A stretch of 64,000 bases of DNA, from the NCBI RefSeq assembly GCF_023638035.1, contig NZ_JAKRVX010000002.1, positions 496,001 to 560,000 on the forward strand, written 5' to 3'. A program made the position numbers and the translations under genes. Positions within the stretch are counted from its first letter, which is position 1; every line of letters starts with the position of its first letter. Positions 1 through 9,081 of this stretch are shown here, one piece after another. The DNA comes from Natronocalculus amylovorans (GTDB lineage Archaea; Halobacteriota; Halobacteria; Halobacteriales; Haloferacaceae). The notes below the pieces were generated by a model that was given only the letters and a program-made list of their open reading frames with translations, made no database searches and was not told where the DNA came from.

Positions 1-380
1 CCCAAGACAGTGAGTCGCTCGCTCGGCAAGAGGAGTCGAGCGAAGACGGTGGTCAAAAGTGGGCTTAAACTTACGATTACCGCTGCGATCGCACTAGTAA
101 CAAGCGGATCGGTCTGTCCAATGAACAACAACGCGTGGTACGCTGCGATGAGGAAGACAGCTGCAACAGCGACCAACAGCCACTGTTCGCGGCCACGTGG
201 AATTGGATCATCAACAACCCAAAAAGCGTATCCCAACATCAACACGCCTGCGATCTCATACCGGAGTGCTGCAAACAGCACGGGTGGCAGATATTCAACC
301 CCGAGATTGATCGCCATAAACGCCGAACCCCACACTGCAGCAAGAATCAAAAAGAGACTTAGATTACGATAGGGTGACAC
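1..380 (-). CDS. EamA/DMT-family transporter, 3' end missing
   Basis: The first 126 codons of a drug/metabolite-transporter family permease; the gene runs off the left edge. The start is a GTG at 380, giving an N-terminus that goes straight into a membrane helix (LFLILAAVWGSAFMA). Four hydrophobic segments are visible, and the stretch LPPVLFAALRYEIAGV is typical of EamA repeats. It is clearly paralogous to the complete transporter at 51.8 kb, which has LPPLLFAALRYDIAGV at the same place. Substrate cannot be told from sequence; EamA proteins export or import small metabolites. No upstream in-frame ATG is seen nearby, so the GTG start is likely but not certain. Confidence 0.85.
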   Translation of the reverse strand, partial: MSPYRNLSLFLILAAVWGSAFMAINLGVEYLPPVLFAALRYEIAGVLMLGYAFWVVDDPIPRGREQWLLVAVAAVFLIAAYHALLFIGQTDPLVTSAIAAVIVSLSPLLTTVFARLLLPSERLTVL

Positions 381-485
381 ACAAACAGTCGTAGCGGCAC
401 CGGTTAGAACGTTACGAAGGCGGGTTGTTCAGCCGGATGTTGTTCCAGTTGTATCGGACACGTCTGTGTGGTATTTGTATTGTAT

Positions 486-2735
486 TTATTTTTCTTGTGC
501 GTCGACGACGGCAACACCTGCAAGATTGACGATGTCTTTGACTTCGTCACCGCGCTGGAGGACGTGGACTGGTTTGTCCATCCCAACAAGCATTGGGCCG
601 ATCGCTTCTGCGCCACCAAGCCGCTGCAGCAGTTTGTAGCCGATGTTACCAGCTTCGAGGTTCGGGAAGACCAACACGTTCGCGGGTTCATCTAGCGCTG
701 AGAAGTCGTAGGTGCCAGTGAGGATCTCTTCAACGACAGCAGTGTCAGCCTGCATCTCACCATCGACTGGGAAGTCAACCGTTGGATCATCATGTAGCTT
801 CGCAACGGCATCACGTGGCTTTGCGGTGCCCTCGTTCAGCACACTGCCGAAGTTGGAGTATGAAAGCATTGCCGCACGTGGCTCGACATTAAATCGACGT
901 GCAAGGTCTGCAGTATGTTTCGTGATCTCTGCGAGCATCTCCGCATCTGGATCCTGGTTCACCGTCGCATCTGCACAGAAGATCACACGGTTGTTGATCG
1001 TAAGCATGTACACACCAGCCGCATAGTCGGCATCGTCTGCAGTTCCAATCACCTGTAGTGGTGGACGCAGTGCGGACGGGTAGTGGTGGGTCAATCCAGT
1101 GAGCATTGCATCTGCATCACCGACTTCAACCATTACACTGCCGAGATAGTTTGTGTCTCTGCGAACAAGCTCTGCGGCCTCGCTGTGGGTGATTCCTTTA
1201 CGTTTGCGGAGTTCATAGAGCCGATCAGCATACGGTTCAAGCGATCGCTCATCCGGATCGACAATCTCCGGAGTGAATGCAAGTCCAAGCGATTCTGCAG
1301 TGCGGTGAATCGCTGTCGAGTTTCCAAGCAGAATCGGCTCTGCAATTCCTTGTTCTTGGAGCTGGTATGCTGCTCGAATCATCTTCTCGTCGGTCCCTTC
1401 CGCAAGTGCAATCCGTTTTGGGTTGCTCTTTGCTTTGTTGAGGACGACACGCATCATCTCGCGTGATTTGCCAAGGCGTGCTTCGAGCTGTTCAGCGTAG
1501 ACGTTCGTATCAATATCTTTTCGGGCTACACCGCTTTCGACAGCGGCTTTCGCAACTGCAGGTGCAACAGTGAAAAGCACTCGTGGATCGAGCGGCTTTG
1601 GAATAACGTAGTCCGGGCCGTACTGCAGTGGTTGGTCACCGTACGCTTTGACAACTGCATCAGGCACATCTTGTCGTGCAAGCTCTGCAAGCGCCTCTGC
1701 GGCGGCACGTTTCATCTCCTCGTTAATGTCGCGTGCGCGAACATCGAGCGCCCCTCTGAAAATGAATGGGAACCCAAGTACGTTGTTGACCATGTTCGGG
1801 TAGTCCGATCGCCCGGTTGCCATAATCACATCATCATCGCGGGCGGATTTTGCGTCTTCGTAGGTGATTTCAGGATCCGGGTTTGCCATTGCGAAGATGA
1901 TCGGGTTATCATTCATCGATCGAACCATCTCTTGAGAGACGATCCCGCCGATCGACAGGCCGACAAAGACATCTGCACCATTCATCGCATCTGCAAGGTC
2001 GCCCTCTGGAACGTCCTGTGCAAACTCACGTTTGAACTCGTTAACATCAGCAGCCCGTGACTCTGTGATAATTCCCGAAGAGTCACACATCGTGATGTTC
2101 TCTTTGTTCGCCCCAAGAGAGACATAGAAACGAGCCGTTGCAATCGCACTTGCGCCAGCCCCAGAAAAGACGATCTGTAGCTCCGAGAGGTCTTTATTCG
2201 TCAGATCAACGGCGTTGATCAGCGCCGCACCTGAAATGATTGCAGTCCCGTGTTGATCATCGTGGAAGACCGGAATCTCCATCTCATCTCGAAGGCGTGA
2301 TTCAATTTCAAAGCACTCTGGAGCCTTGATATCTTCAAGATTAATCCCACCAAAGGTTGGCTCCATGGCTCGTGTTGCAGCCACAAGATCGTCGACGTTG
2401 TCGAGATCAAGCTCAATATCAAACACGTCAATATCAGCGAACCGTTTGAAAAGGACGCCCTTTCCTTCCATCACTGGTTTCGATGCTTGTGCACCGATAT
2501 CGCCAAGACCCAACACAGCAGAGCCGTTAGAGACAACACCAACAAGGTTCCCTTTTGCGGTGTAGTTGTACGCCTGTTCTTTGTCGTCTGCGATATCAAG
2601 ACATGGTGCAGCGACACCCGGCGAGTACGCGAGGCTTAGGTCGCGCTGTGTGTTCGTCGGCTTTGTCGTTGCAATCTCGATCTTGCCGGGAGGATCTTCT
2701 CGGTGATACTCCCGTGCGTCATCATCCAGCCCCAT
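486..2735 (-). CDS. maeB: NADP-type malic enzyme with C-terminal phosphotransacetylase domain
   Basis: Converts malate to pyruvate and CO2 with reduction of NAD(P), linking the TCA cycle to pyruvate. At 749 residues it matches hybrid MaeB enzymes. Residues about 1-420 are malic enzyme: YSPGVAAPC (37-45), the catalytic lysine region [12 protein letters not shown] (86-97), [14 protein letters not shown] (about 132), HDDQHGTA (158-165) and a Rossmann motif SGAGASA (191-197). Residues about 430-749 are a phosphate acetyltransferase-like domain, which in known MaeB proteins is usually regulatory (acetyl-CoA sensing). The ATG at 2735 starts directly with family sequence. It stands alone, with about 100 bp to each neighbour. 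The cofactor preference is inferred from the family. Confidence 0.95.
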   Translation of the reverse strand: MGLDDDAREYHREDPPGKIEIATTKPTNTQRDLSLAYSPGVAAPCLDIADDKEQAYNYTAKGNLVGVVSNGSAVLGLGDIGAQASKPVMEGKGVLFKRFADIDVFDIELDLDNVDDLVAATRAMEPTFGGINLEDIKAPECFEIESRLRDEMEIPVFHDDQHGTAIISGAALINAVDLTNKDLSELQIVFSGAGASAIATARFYVSLGANKENITMCDSSGIITESRAADVNEFKREFAQDVPEGDLADAMNGADVFVGLSIGGIVSQEMVRSMNDNPIIFAMANPDPEITYEDAKSARDDDVIMATGRSDYPNMVNNVLGFPFIFRGALDVRARDINEEMKRAAAEALAELARQDVPDAVVKAYGDQPLQYGPDYVIPKPLDPRVLFTVAPAVAKAAVESGVARKDIDTNVYAEQLEARLGKSREMMRVVLNKAKSNPKRIALAEGTDEKMIRAAYQLQEQGIAEPILLGNSTAIHRTAESLGLAFTPEIVDPDERSLEPYADRLYELRKRKGITHSEAAELVRRDTNYLGSVMVEVGDADAMLTGLTHHYPSALRPPLQVIGTADDADYAAGVYMLTINNRVIFCADATVNQDPDAEMLAEITKHTADLARRFNVEPRAAMLSYSNFGSVLNEGTAKPRDAVAKLHDDPTVDFPVDGEMQADTAVVEEILTGTYDFSALDEPANVLVFPNLEAGNIGYKLLQRLGGAEAIGPMLVGMDKPVHVLQRGDEVKDIVNLAGVAVVDAQEK

Positions 2736-2837
2736 ACCTTCGAATCCGTTGGGACTCTCAAAAAGCTATCCGTATGCGTCGTGCTTTACATTCGACGATC
2801 GTCGAAATGTATGCACCAGGAGACGGACTGCAAGGGG

Positions 2838-3875
2838 TCACTCTCGTGGTTGAACTGCTGCTAACAGGTCAAAATCACGGTCTGCAAGACGGAGAACGGA
2901 GAGTTCATACACTGTAAGGTAGCTCACGACAAGGATCCGAAGCGGCAGGGCAATAAGTACGATTGCAACAATCGCAAATACAGCAACGGTTGCAAGAGCG
3001 ACAAGGATCCCGATCGACTCCATCGCAACGGCAACGCTGCCCGCAATGCCAAATACAAGAATAATACCTGCAAGCAGGGCGATTGCTGCCACAAGTCCGA
3101 TAACAACAAATAGAATCACAGATTGGGCAATACCGATCAACAATGCAAGCAAAAAGTGGACGAGAAGGTAGCCAATAAACTGTTTCCATTCCGTTCTGAG
3201 TGTTGGGGTGAACGCAGTCCACGCAGCAACAACGCCACCATCTGTGAGCGTCATAATCGGGACGACGAATTCGTCTGTAAATCGAAACAGTCCCCATAAC
3301 AGAAGGGTAGCAAGCGCCGAATAGAGGCCGAGTATGAGCAATCCGATCGCAGCGGCCGTTGATGGATCACGAATCGACACCGCGAAAAAGTAGCCAACGA
3401 TACCAACTCCAACAACAGGAGCGGCCAGTATAGCGGTTATACCGATTTTGAACCCAACAACTCGAAGCGCTTGTCCAAATCGATCAATGAACGGTGTAAT
3501 AATAGAGACCGTATTCTCACGGATACTATCGTAGAAGACAAACCAGAATGCCGCGACGATCGTCCGAAAGAGCAACCAGACTAGGAGCGCCACAACGATA
3601 ATAGCAACAACTGTCGTTAGCTCTGCGGCAGTTAGTTGGTCAGTTCCGTCTGCTACTGCTTGCTGTACGGCCGGTTCTGAAAACAGCTCTGGGAGCGCTT
3701 CGATCGGGCCACTAAAACTCACAGAGATTCCCGGTGGATTCACCGTCGAACCAACCGAGCCAAGAAAAACGACAATAACGGCGAGTTTGATCCATGCAAG
3801 AATCTTGAACGGAAATAGAAATCGACGCGTTGCATTGAGGGCGGTATCAACGCTATCGACTGCATACCACGACAT
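2838..3875 (-). CDS. Multi-pass membrane protein (haloarchaeal DUF7544-like)
   Basis: A 345-residue integral membrane protein with about seven hydrophobic helices. It opens with a short soluble segment (MSWYAVDSVDTALNATRRF) common to a haloarchaeal family I associate with DUF7544; the family number is from memory. After helix 1 a polar loop of about 40 residues is probably extracellular, followed by long Ile/Val/Ala-rich helices. No catalytic or transport motif is visible and no function is assigned. The next gene upstream on this strand, the M24-fold protein, starts at 5080 and ends 68 bp before this start, so co-transcription is possible. Confidence 0.75.
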   Translation of the reverse strand: MSWYAVDSVDTALNATRRFLFPFKILAWIKLAVIVVFLGSVGSTVNPPGISVSFSGPIEALPELFSEPAVQQAVADGTDQLTAAELTTVVAIIVVALLVWLLFRTIVAAFWFVFYDSIRENTVSIITPFIDRFGQALRVVGFKIGITAILAAPVVGVGIVGYFFAVSIRDPSTAAAIGLLILGLYSALATLLLWGLFRFTDEFVVPIMTLTDGGVVAAWTAFTPTLRTEWKQFIGYLLVHFLLALLIGIAQSVILFVVIGLVAAIALLAGIILVFGIAGSVAVAMESIGILVALATVAVFAIVAIVLIALPLRILVVSYLTVYELSVLRLADRDFDLLAAVQPRE

Positions 3876-3943
3876 ATCGATGTGAACTCAACACCACGAC
3901 AAATAACTTCTGTCACCAGTGTACCAGTGCGTTTGTATGCGAA

Positions 3944-5080
3944 TTACAGCTCTCGCTCGTATATTGCAGGACGTGAGACGATCGTCTCACCGTCGATCGA
4001 CGCTGCATCAACCGTTGGCCATCCATCGGTTTGTGTGAGCGGACGAATCTCATCGTTGGTGACGAGAACCGTTCCCTCGCTTTTTGCACCCTGCACTGTT
4101 GGGTTCCATGCGTATGCCATTGGTGTATAAACTTGCTCGGTAAGCGATGGTGTTGCGATCCACTCCCGGCCGCTGTATCCTGCTGCACCGCCTTGGTGGT
4201 GGTGTTTCCACTCGTCCGGATAGCCCACAACATCGTAGGCGTCTTGGATCACGCCAAAGACTTCGGCTGCAGTACCGTTTTCTTGAGCAACCCGTTGTGT
4301 CGCACCCAACGCAGAAACCTCAACGGTTGTAGCAGCATCATGACGATCAAACAACCACTCAGGAGCGTCAAATGCAACCGTCCGGGTAAGGCTCGCATAG
4401 AGACCCCCACGCTCAGCAGTGACAGAGATCAATGCGTAGTCACCCAATGTGTCCATTGTTGGGGTGTAGTGACGATACGTCTGTGCACGCTCGGCACCAC
4501 CGACCAAAACAACAGGTGCGTTAATTCCTTGTGCAGACAGCGATATTTGGAGTCCAGCGGCGACTTCGTGCTCAGTATCTCCCGGTCGGAGCTCTTTTGT
4601 AATCGTCTCAACAGCCCGTGCAGCGGCCATACCTAATTTCTCATACGCCTCACGATCCGACTCTGTAAGCGGCTGTCGGAGTGCTGCTGCATTGAGCTGT
4701 GTGAACCCGGCGTTGTCGAGTGGAATATCTGCATACGCAGGTGTCGGCGATCGATCGATCAGTTCCTCAGTCAGCGATTGACTGTACCATTTCCGTGATG
4801 TGACGGAGAACGCAGCCGGAAGCTCCTCATCTTGGAGCCGCTGTGTCTCAATATTATCAGTTAACACAACAAACCCATCATCAACGGTGTACCCTGCAGC
4901 AGCAATTCCAAGGTCGCTATCGCGGTCAACAACATTACTCCCGCCCGTGAGCCATGCAAACCCGTTTGGCCGTGCAAACCACACCGCGTTATGATCTGTC
5001 TCTGAAAGCAGTGTTTCAAGCCGTTTTCGGCGTGTTTGAAGCCGATCTGAAAGCTCGATCGACTCGTGCTCTGCACTCAT
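3944..5080 (-). CDS. M24-fold (pita-bread) protein lacking the metal ligands
   Basis: A 378-residue protein with the two-domain layout of Xaa-Pro dipeptidase/creatinase: an N-terminal domain (about 1-145, with WFARPNGFAWLTGG) and a C-terminal M24 domain (about 150-378). The M24 signature that normally holds two metal-binding aspartates reads ALISVTAERGGLYASLTRT, so Ser replaces both Asp. The usual His motif is HHHQGGAAGY, and the first Glu motif is replaced by NPTVQGA. It is therefore unlikely to be a dinuclear metallopeptidase. Creatinase is a known metal-free member of this fold. It may be a metal-independent hydrolase or a binding protein. The substrate is unknown. Confidence 0.8.
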   Translation of the reverse strand: MSAEHESIELSDRLQTRRKRLETLLSETDHNAVWFARPNGFAWLTGGSNVVDRDSDLGIAAAGYTVDDGFVVLTDNIETQRLQDEELPAAFSVTSRKWYSQSLTEELIDRSPTPAYADIPLDNAGFTQLNAAALRQPLTESDREAYEKLGMAAARAVETITKELRPGDTEHEVAAGLQISLSAQGINAPVVLVGGAERAQTYRHYTPTMDTLGDYALISVTAERGGLYASLTRTVAFDAPEWLFDRHDAATTVEVSALGATQRVAQENGTAAEVFGVIQDAYDVVGYPDEWKHHHQGGAAGYSGREWIATPSLTEQVYTPMAYAWNPTVQGAKSEGTVLVTNDEIRPLTQTDGWPTVDAASIDGETIVSRPAIYEREL

Positions 5081-5159
5081 ATACGAGCCTCTAACTCGTC
5101 AAGCCTTGAAACTGGTTGGATTCGATCGGAGCACCCGAGATCCGTAAAAAAATAACGTT

Positions 5160-5210
5160 GTTAACATAAAGTGGAAATATAGTAAATTAATCTCTGCAAT
5201 GGGCGGCAGA
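5160..5210 (+). promoter_or_regulatory. AT-rich upstream region of the acetamidase/formamidase gene
   Basis: The 166-bp gap between the divergent M24-fold gene (start 5080) and the amidase gene (start 5247) is strongly AT-rich between about 5145 and 5195. It includes GTTAAC near 5160 and several T/A-rich boxes (AAATATAG, AAATTAATC) that could serve as TATA elements for either gene. The box nearest the amidase lies roughly 55-65 nt before its ATG, so a short 5' leader would be expected. No transcription start can be fixed from sequence. Confidence 0.4.
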
Positions 5211-5246
5211 ATAGTTAACAGGTGACGCTGCGAAGTATGGTGTGAG

Positions 5247-6554
5247 ATGTCACAACAAGAAGTGTCACAAGAGCTGCTGGTCGATCGCTATACGCTCGGA
5301 CTCGTTGGGCCTGATCAAGAGTGGGCAGGAACCGTTGCTGATGGCGGCACGATCAAAACACACACCCCACCGGGCTGTTGGGGACCAATGGTTACGCCAT
5401 CATTTAAGGGCGGCCACGAGGTCACACAACCGATCGCAGTGGAAGGCGCAGAGGTTGGTGATGCAATCGCAATTACGATTAAAGAGGTGACCGTTACATC
5501 GATCGCAACAAGCACAGGAAGCATGCTTGAACGGGCTGATGCCTTTGGCGATGATCCGTTCGTGGATCACAAATGCCCGGAGTGTGGGACCGAATGGCCC
5601 GACAGCGTTGTTGAAGGGACTGGTGAGGAGTCGGTAAAGTGTGCTGAGTGTGGAGCAAATGCGTCTTCGTTCGGATTTGAGTACGGATACACCGTTGCGT
5701 TTGATGAGGATCGGACAGTCGGAATCACGGTTGGCGAAGATGGGGCAGATGATCTCGCAAATCGTGCAGAGGAAGCGATTGCACTGCCGGACAACTCACG
5801 GCAGCACTCTATTCTCCGATACAAACCGCATGAGATGCCGGGAACGCTCGGGCGGCTCCGGCCATTCATCGGGAACATTGGAACGACACCGCCGATCGAA
5901 CTGCCTGACTCACACAATGCCGGTGACTTCGGACAGTTCTTGATCGGGGCAGAACACGACTGGGGGCTCGAAAGCGAAGCGGAGCTCGAAGCTAGAACAG
6001 ACGGCCACATGGACATCGCACAGGTTCGAACCGGTGCAGTGTTGATCTGTCCGGTCAAAGTTGATGGCGGTGGAATCTACGTTGGGGACCTTCACGCAAA
6101 TCAAGGAGATGGTGAGCTCTCGCTGCACACAACAGATGTTAGTGGGACGACGGAGCTTGCTGTGGAGGTTATCAAAGGCCTTGAGATCGGTGGACCAGTT
6201 CTTCTGCCGAACCTTGAAGATGTTCCGTTTATTGCAAAACCGTACACTGATGCTGAGTTAGATGCTGGACGAGCACTCGCCGAACAGTACCAGACCGATC
6301 TGCTCGACGATATGGGGCCGATTCAGGTTGTTGGGTCGGGTGCAACAATCAACGACGCAACGGAGAACGCATTCGACCGGGCAGGAAAGCTACTGGATAT
6401 GTCCGTTGGCGAGGTCCGGTCACGGTGTACGTTCACCGGTGGCGTAGAGGTTGGCCGACTCCCGGGTGTTGTACAGCTCTCACTGCTCGCCCCAATGGAT
6501 GTACTCGAAGAACGTGGGATGGCCCATATCGTTCGTGAACAGTACGACCTCTGA
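5247..6554 (+). CDS. Acetamidase/formamidase family protein
   Basis: A 435-residue member of the FmdA/AmdA family, which hydrolyses short aliphatic amides to ammonia plus the acid. Family features seen: THTPPGCWGPM (38-48), GGHEVTQPIAVEGAEVGD (55-72), GRLRPFIGNIGTTPP (about 203-217), NAGDFGQ (about 224) and VGDLHANQGDGEL (about 270). A CPEC...CAEC insertion (C110, C113, C132, C135) looks like a small zinc ribbon. It is followed 7 bp later by the converging MoaD/SAMP-like gene. The likely role is nitrogen scavenging from amides. The exact substrate is not determined by sequence. Confidence 0.88.
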   Translation: MSQQEVSQELLVDRYTLGLVGPDQEWAGTVADGGTIKTHTPPGCWGPMVTPSFKGGHEVTQPIAVEGAEVGDAIAITIKEVTVTSIATSTGSMLERADAFGDDPFVDHKCPECGTEWPDSVVEGTGEESVKCAECGANASSFGFEYGYTVAFDEDRTVGITVGEDGADDLANRAEEAIALPDNSRQHSILRYKPHEMPGTLGRLRPFIGNIGTTPPIELPDSHNAGDFGQFLIGAEHDWGLESEAELEARTDGHMDIAQVRTGAVLICPVKVDGGGIYVGDLHANQGDGELSLHTTDVSGTTELAVEVIKGLEIGGPVLLPNLEDVPFIAKPYTDAELDAGRALAEQYQTDLLDDMGPIQVVGSGATINDATENAFDRAGKLLDMSVGEVRSRCTFTGGVEVGRLPGVVQLSLLAPMDVLEERGMAHIVREQYDL

Positions 6555-6561
6555 ACAAAGA

Positions 6562-6828
6562 CTACCGAGACCCACCCTGCACAGCAGGCATGATTTTTAT
6601 TGATGCATCTGATGGGCACTGGTCCCCGCTTTCGACGCGATCGCCGTTGACACTAATGCGAACGCTTGGCCGAAGGTCATTGTCTGCCCCGTACAAGTAC
6701 TGCGCTGCGCGAGGAAACTCGCTGACGAGCGTGTCGATGGCATCGTCGACTGTCCCACCCGAAAACTGAAGCGTTGTCTCTTTGCCACCGATCGCCGATC
6801 GAAGTGGGCCATATACCGTGACGTCCAT
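6562..6828 (-). CDS. MoaD/ThiS ubiquitin-fold protein (SAMP-like)
   Basis: An 88-residue beta-grasp protein. MDVTVYGPLRSAIGGKE is a typical MoaD-type opening, and IKIMPAVQGG is a typical end, with the diglycine at 85-86. These proteins carry sulfur for molybdopterin or tRNA thiolation, or act as archaeal protein modifiers (SAMPs), after activation of the terminal glycine by an E1-like enzyme. Here two residues, Ser-Arg, follow the GG before the stop, so a free diglycine would need trimming. The ATG at 6828 is preferred: a longer reading to 6900 adds a basic, Cys-rich tail that does not look haloarchaeal. No moa, samp or E1 gene is adjacent. Confidence 0.82.
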   Translation of the reverse strand: MDVTVYGPLRSAIGGKETTLQFSGGTVDDAIDTLVSEFPRAAQYLYGADNDLRPSVRISVNGDRVESGDQCPSDASIKIMPAVQGGSR

Positions 6829-6951
6829 GCAACAGCATGGATCGAGAGGGCCAAAAGAACGGTGGAATGTATTGAATTTTCGCGTACATTTGACTCTCAA
6901 TTTCTGGCGATAGAAGACAACTCTAAGTATACCGAAACCTGAGTTTAGATA

Positions 6952-7827
6952 ATGTCTATTCGTCCCGACTGGCTCACCTTTCGCCGGTTTGCGGCGTTTA
7001 CTACGGGACTCACCCTGTCGCTCATTACCTTGGGTGTGTACACTGCCGCAACCGGATCGGGCCTCGCCTGTAACGCTGAGTGGCCGCTCTGTTCAGGCCA
7101 ACTTGTGCCGGCACTGACGATCAACCCTGACTTCATCGAATGGTTCCACCGATTTATCGCGATGATCGCTGGGTTCTTAATCATCGGTACTGCGGCATGG
7201 TCATGGCGCGGTGGGGGTGGCAAAAACGCAAAAAAAGCAGCGACGCTCGCTGTGTTGTTGCTTCCGCTCCAGATTAGCATCGGTGCAGTCACCGTCACTG
7301 TGAGCGGTCTCATCCCATGGGGATACTCAGTGCCAACACACGCAGCGCATCTGCTCGTTGCACTGACGATATTCACACTCTTGCTTCTGACAACGCTTGA
7401 AGCATACAGGAATCATCACCGGCGACCACCTGGAAAGCGGGCACAGTTGGCACTTGCAGTAACGTTTGTTGGGTTAGCAATGAGTCTCCCATTCAGTCGC
7501 GCAACACCAATGCTCGTATACGATGCTGCGGGGCAGTCATGGTTTGTTACTGGATCGCTGATTGCATATGTTGGACTCGTCGCAACGATCGTCTGGAGCT
7601 GGAATACCGATCGAGTGGTCTCCACACTTGCATCAGTTGGTGTCACAGCACTCTTTGTGACGATGCTGTTTGGACGCGATATCGTCGCTTACACAGGGAC
7701 CGTCCAGTTGGTGAATCTGGTCCTTATTGGCATCATCGCTGTAAGTGTTGTTGCTGGGCTTTGGCGGACAACCGGAGGCATCACGACTGATTCCTCGGGT
7801 GGTGTGACGGTAAGTCGAAGCGACTAG
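6952..7827 (+). CDS. ctaA: Heme A synthase, CtaA/COX15 family
   Basis: A membrane monooxygenase that oxidises the C8 methyl of heme O to make heme A for terminal oxidases. The 291-residue length and about eight hydrophobic helices match prokaryotic CtaA. Heme-ligand motifs are visible in the first half: a GSGLACNAEWPLCSG loop after helix 1 (a Cys pair near residues 40 and 47), EWFHRFIAM (His about 66) and VPTHAAHLLVA (His about 129 and 132). The C-terminal half is degenerate, with fewer His residues, as is usual in archaeal CtaA. The ATG at 6952 gives a short cytoplasmic N-terminus. No oxidase subunits are in the window. Confidence 0.9.
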   Translation: MSIRPDWLTFRRFAAFTTGLTLSLITLGVYTAATGSGLACNAEWPLCSGQLVPALTINPDFIEWFHRFIAMIAGFLIIGTAAWSWRGGGGKNAKKAATLAVLLLPLQISIGAVTVTVSGLIPWGYSVPTHAAHLLVALTIFTLLLLTTLEAYRNHHRRPPGKRAQLALAVTFVGLAMSLPFSRATPMLVYDAAGQSWFVTGSLIAYVGLVATIVWSWNTDRVVSTLASVGVTALFVTMLFGRDIVAYTGTVQLVNLVLIGIIAVSVVAGLWRTTGGITTDSSGGVTVSRSD

Positions 7828-7859
7828 TTCTGCATTTTTAATATATGGTCGGTGGCTAC

Positions 7860-8936
7860 TTACGCAAACTCGGTGACAACTTCGACACCAGAGATTGCGT
7901 ACTCGTCCATTGCCCGAAGCCGATCGGAGACCGCATCAAGGGATACCTCATTTGTTACGAGTGCACCCGGATCAATGTGTCCTGCATCGATCATTCCAAA
8001 TAGCTCATCATGTCGCGTTGGTGGCATCCCACGCGAACCAACAAACGAGATTTCCCACCGTGTCATCCAGTCCGTTGGGAGCGAAATCGCTCCTTTTTCT
8101 TTTTCAGTCGTGAGCCCGAGTTGAATATGTGTGCCACCATGGCGAAGACAACGAACTGAGTTCTGACAGGTTTCCTCGATTCCAAGCGCATCAATCGAAA
8201 CGTCAGCACCGGAGACGCCACTTGGCCGATCAGTGATTGCGGAGATTGCCTCATGTACCGGTTCATTCGAGCTATTGACAGTCGCAACGGCTCCAAGCGA
8301 GGTGGCGTGTGAGAGTGCATCCGCCCGAATGTCAACCGCGATCGGCCGTGCTCCCAACGCGGCAGCAATCTGGATTGCAGAGAGACCGACACCACCACAG
8401 CCGTGAACCGCAACCCAATCGCCCGGTTGTATAGTGACACGATGTGCAAGTGCATGGAAGGCAGTCATGTATCGACAGCCAACTGCAGCAGCATCACGTG
8501 CAGAGATACTATCAGGTAGTCGCATTGCATTGTAGTCTGCGTGTGGGAGGTGGACCTGTTCTGCAAAGGCACCTTGTGCATCACGCTGAAACCCGATCGC
8601 ATACCCATCCGTACAGATGTTCCCACGGCCGTTGCGACAGTATGGGCAGGTGCCGTCACCGACGCTAAACGGGACTGCAATTCGATCGCCAACAGTGAGT
8701 GTGGATACCTGCTCACCAACTGCAGCAACGGTGCCAGCAGGCTCGTGACCGAGAATTTGGCCGATCGAAACCCGATCGTCTGCCCACTCGCCGTGCCCCT
8801 TCCATGCATGCCAATCGCTTCGACAGATGCCACAGGCCTCAACAGCAACAATCACACCGTGTGGCTGTAGCGATGGCTCAGAGACCGTTTGGATGGAGAG
8901 TGGTTCATCATATTCTGTCAAGACAGCAGCGCGCAT
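7860..8936 (-). CDS. Zinc-dependent alcohol dehydrogenase (MDR family)
   Basis: A 358-residue medium-chain dehydrogenase. Catalytic zinc residues are visible in EACGICRSDWHAWKG (Cys36), GHEPAGTV (His64-Glu65) and VGCRYMTAFHA. The structural zinc lobe reads GDGTCPYCRNGRGNIC: three cysteines, with Asp where the first is usual, a substitution also seen in some archaeal members. The nucleotide fold carries HGCGGVGLSAIQIA (about 182-195). An acidic residue after the second strand (VDIRAD) suggests NAD(H) rather than NADP(H). The substrate is unknown. It converges on ctaA with a 32-bp gap. Confidence 0.88.
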   Translation of the reverse strand: MRAAVLTEYDEPLSIQTVSEPSLQPHGVIVAVEACGICRSDWHAWKGHGEWADDRVSIGQILGHEPAGTVAAVGEQVSTLTVGDRIAVPFSVGDGTCPYCRNGRGNICTDGYAIGFQRDAQGAFAEQVHLPHADYNAMRLPDSISARDAAAVGCRYMTAFHALAHRVTIQPGDWVAVHGCGGVGLSAIQIAAALGARPIAVDIRADALSHATSLGAVATVNSSNEPVHEAISAITDRPSGVSGADVSIDALGIEETCQNSVRCLRHGGTHIQLGLTTEKEKGAISLPTDWMTRWEISFVGSRGMPPTRHDELFGMIDAGHIDPGALVTNEVSLDAVSDRLRAMDEYAISGVEVVTEFA

Positions 8937-9070
8937 GCACAGAAATCACAAAACAGGGTGAAAAATCCATAGCTAGAGGCGAAACATAGAGCGGAAACGT
9001 TTACATGGAGAACAGTGTACGGCTAGTTCACGAATATATGACATGTGATGGTAGATTGCGAGAATTCTTC

Positions 9071-9076
9071 GGAGGG
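9071..9076 (+). promoter_or_regulatory. Shine-Dalgarno site of the histidine kinase gene
   Basis: GGAGGG lies 5 nt before the ATG at 9082. A purine-rich ribosome site this clear is unusual in the window, where many genes appear leaderless. It supports the ATG at 9082 and implies a transcript with a 5' leader. Confidence 0.6.
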
Positions 9077-9081
9077 CGAGA

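Noticed and set aside
10-372. A 120-residue plus-strand frame at the left edge
   Set aside because: The minus strand carries a clear EamA transporter here; the plus frame is basic and has no family features.
8618-8660. Loss of structural zinc in the alcohol dehydrogenase
   Set aside because: Only the first Cys of the lobe is replaced, by Asp, which can still ligate zinc and is known in other archaeal members; not a real defect.
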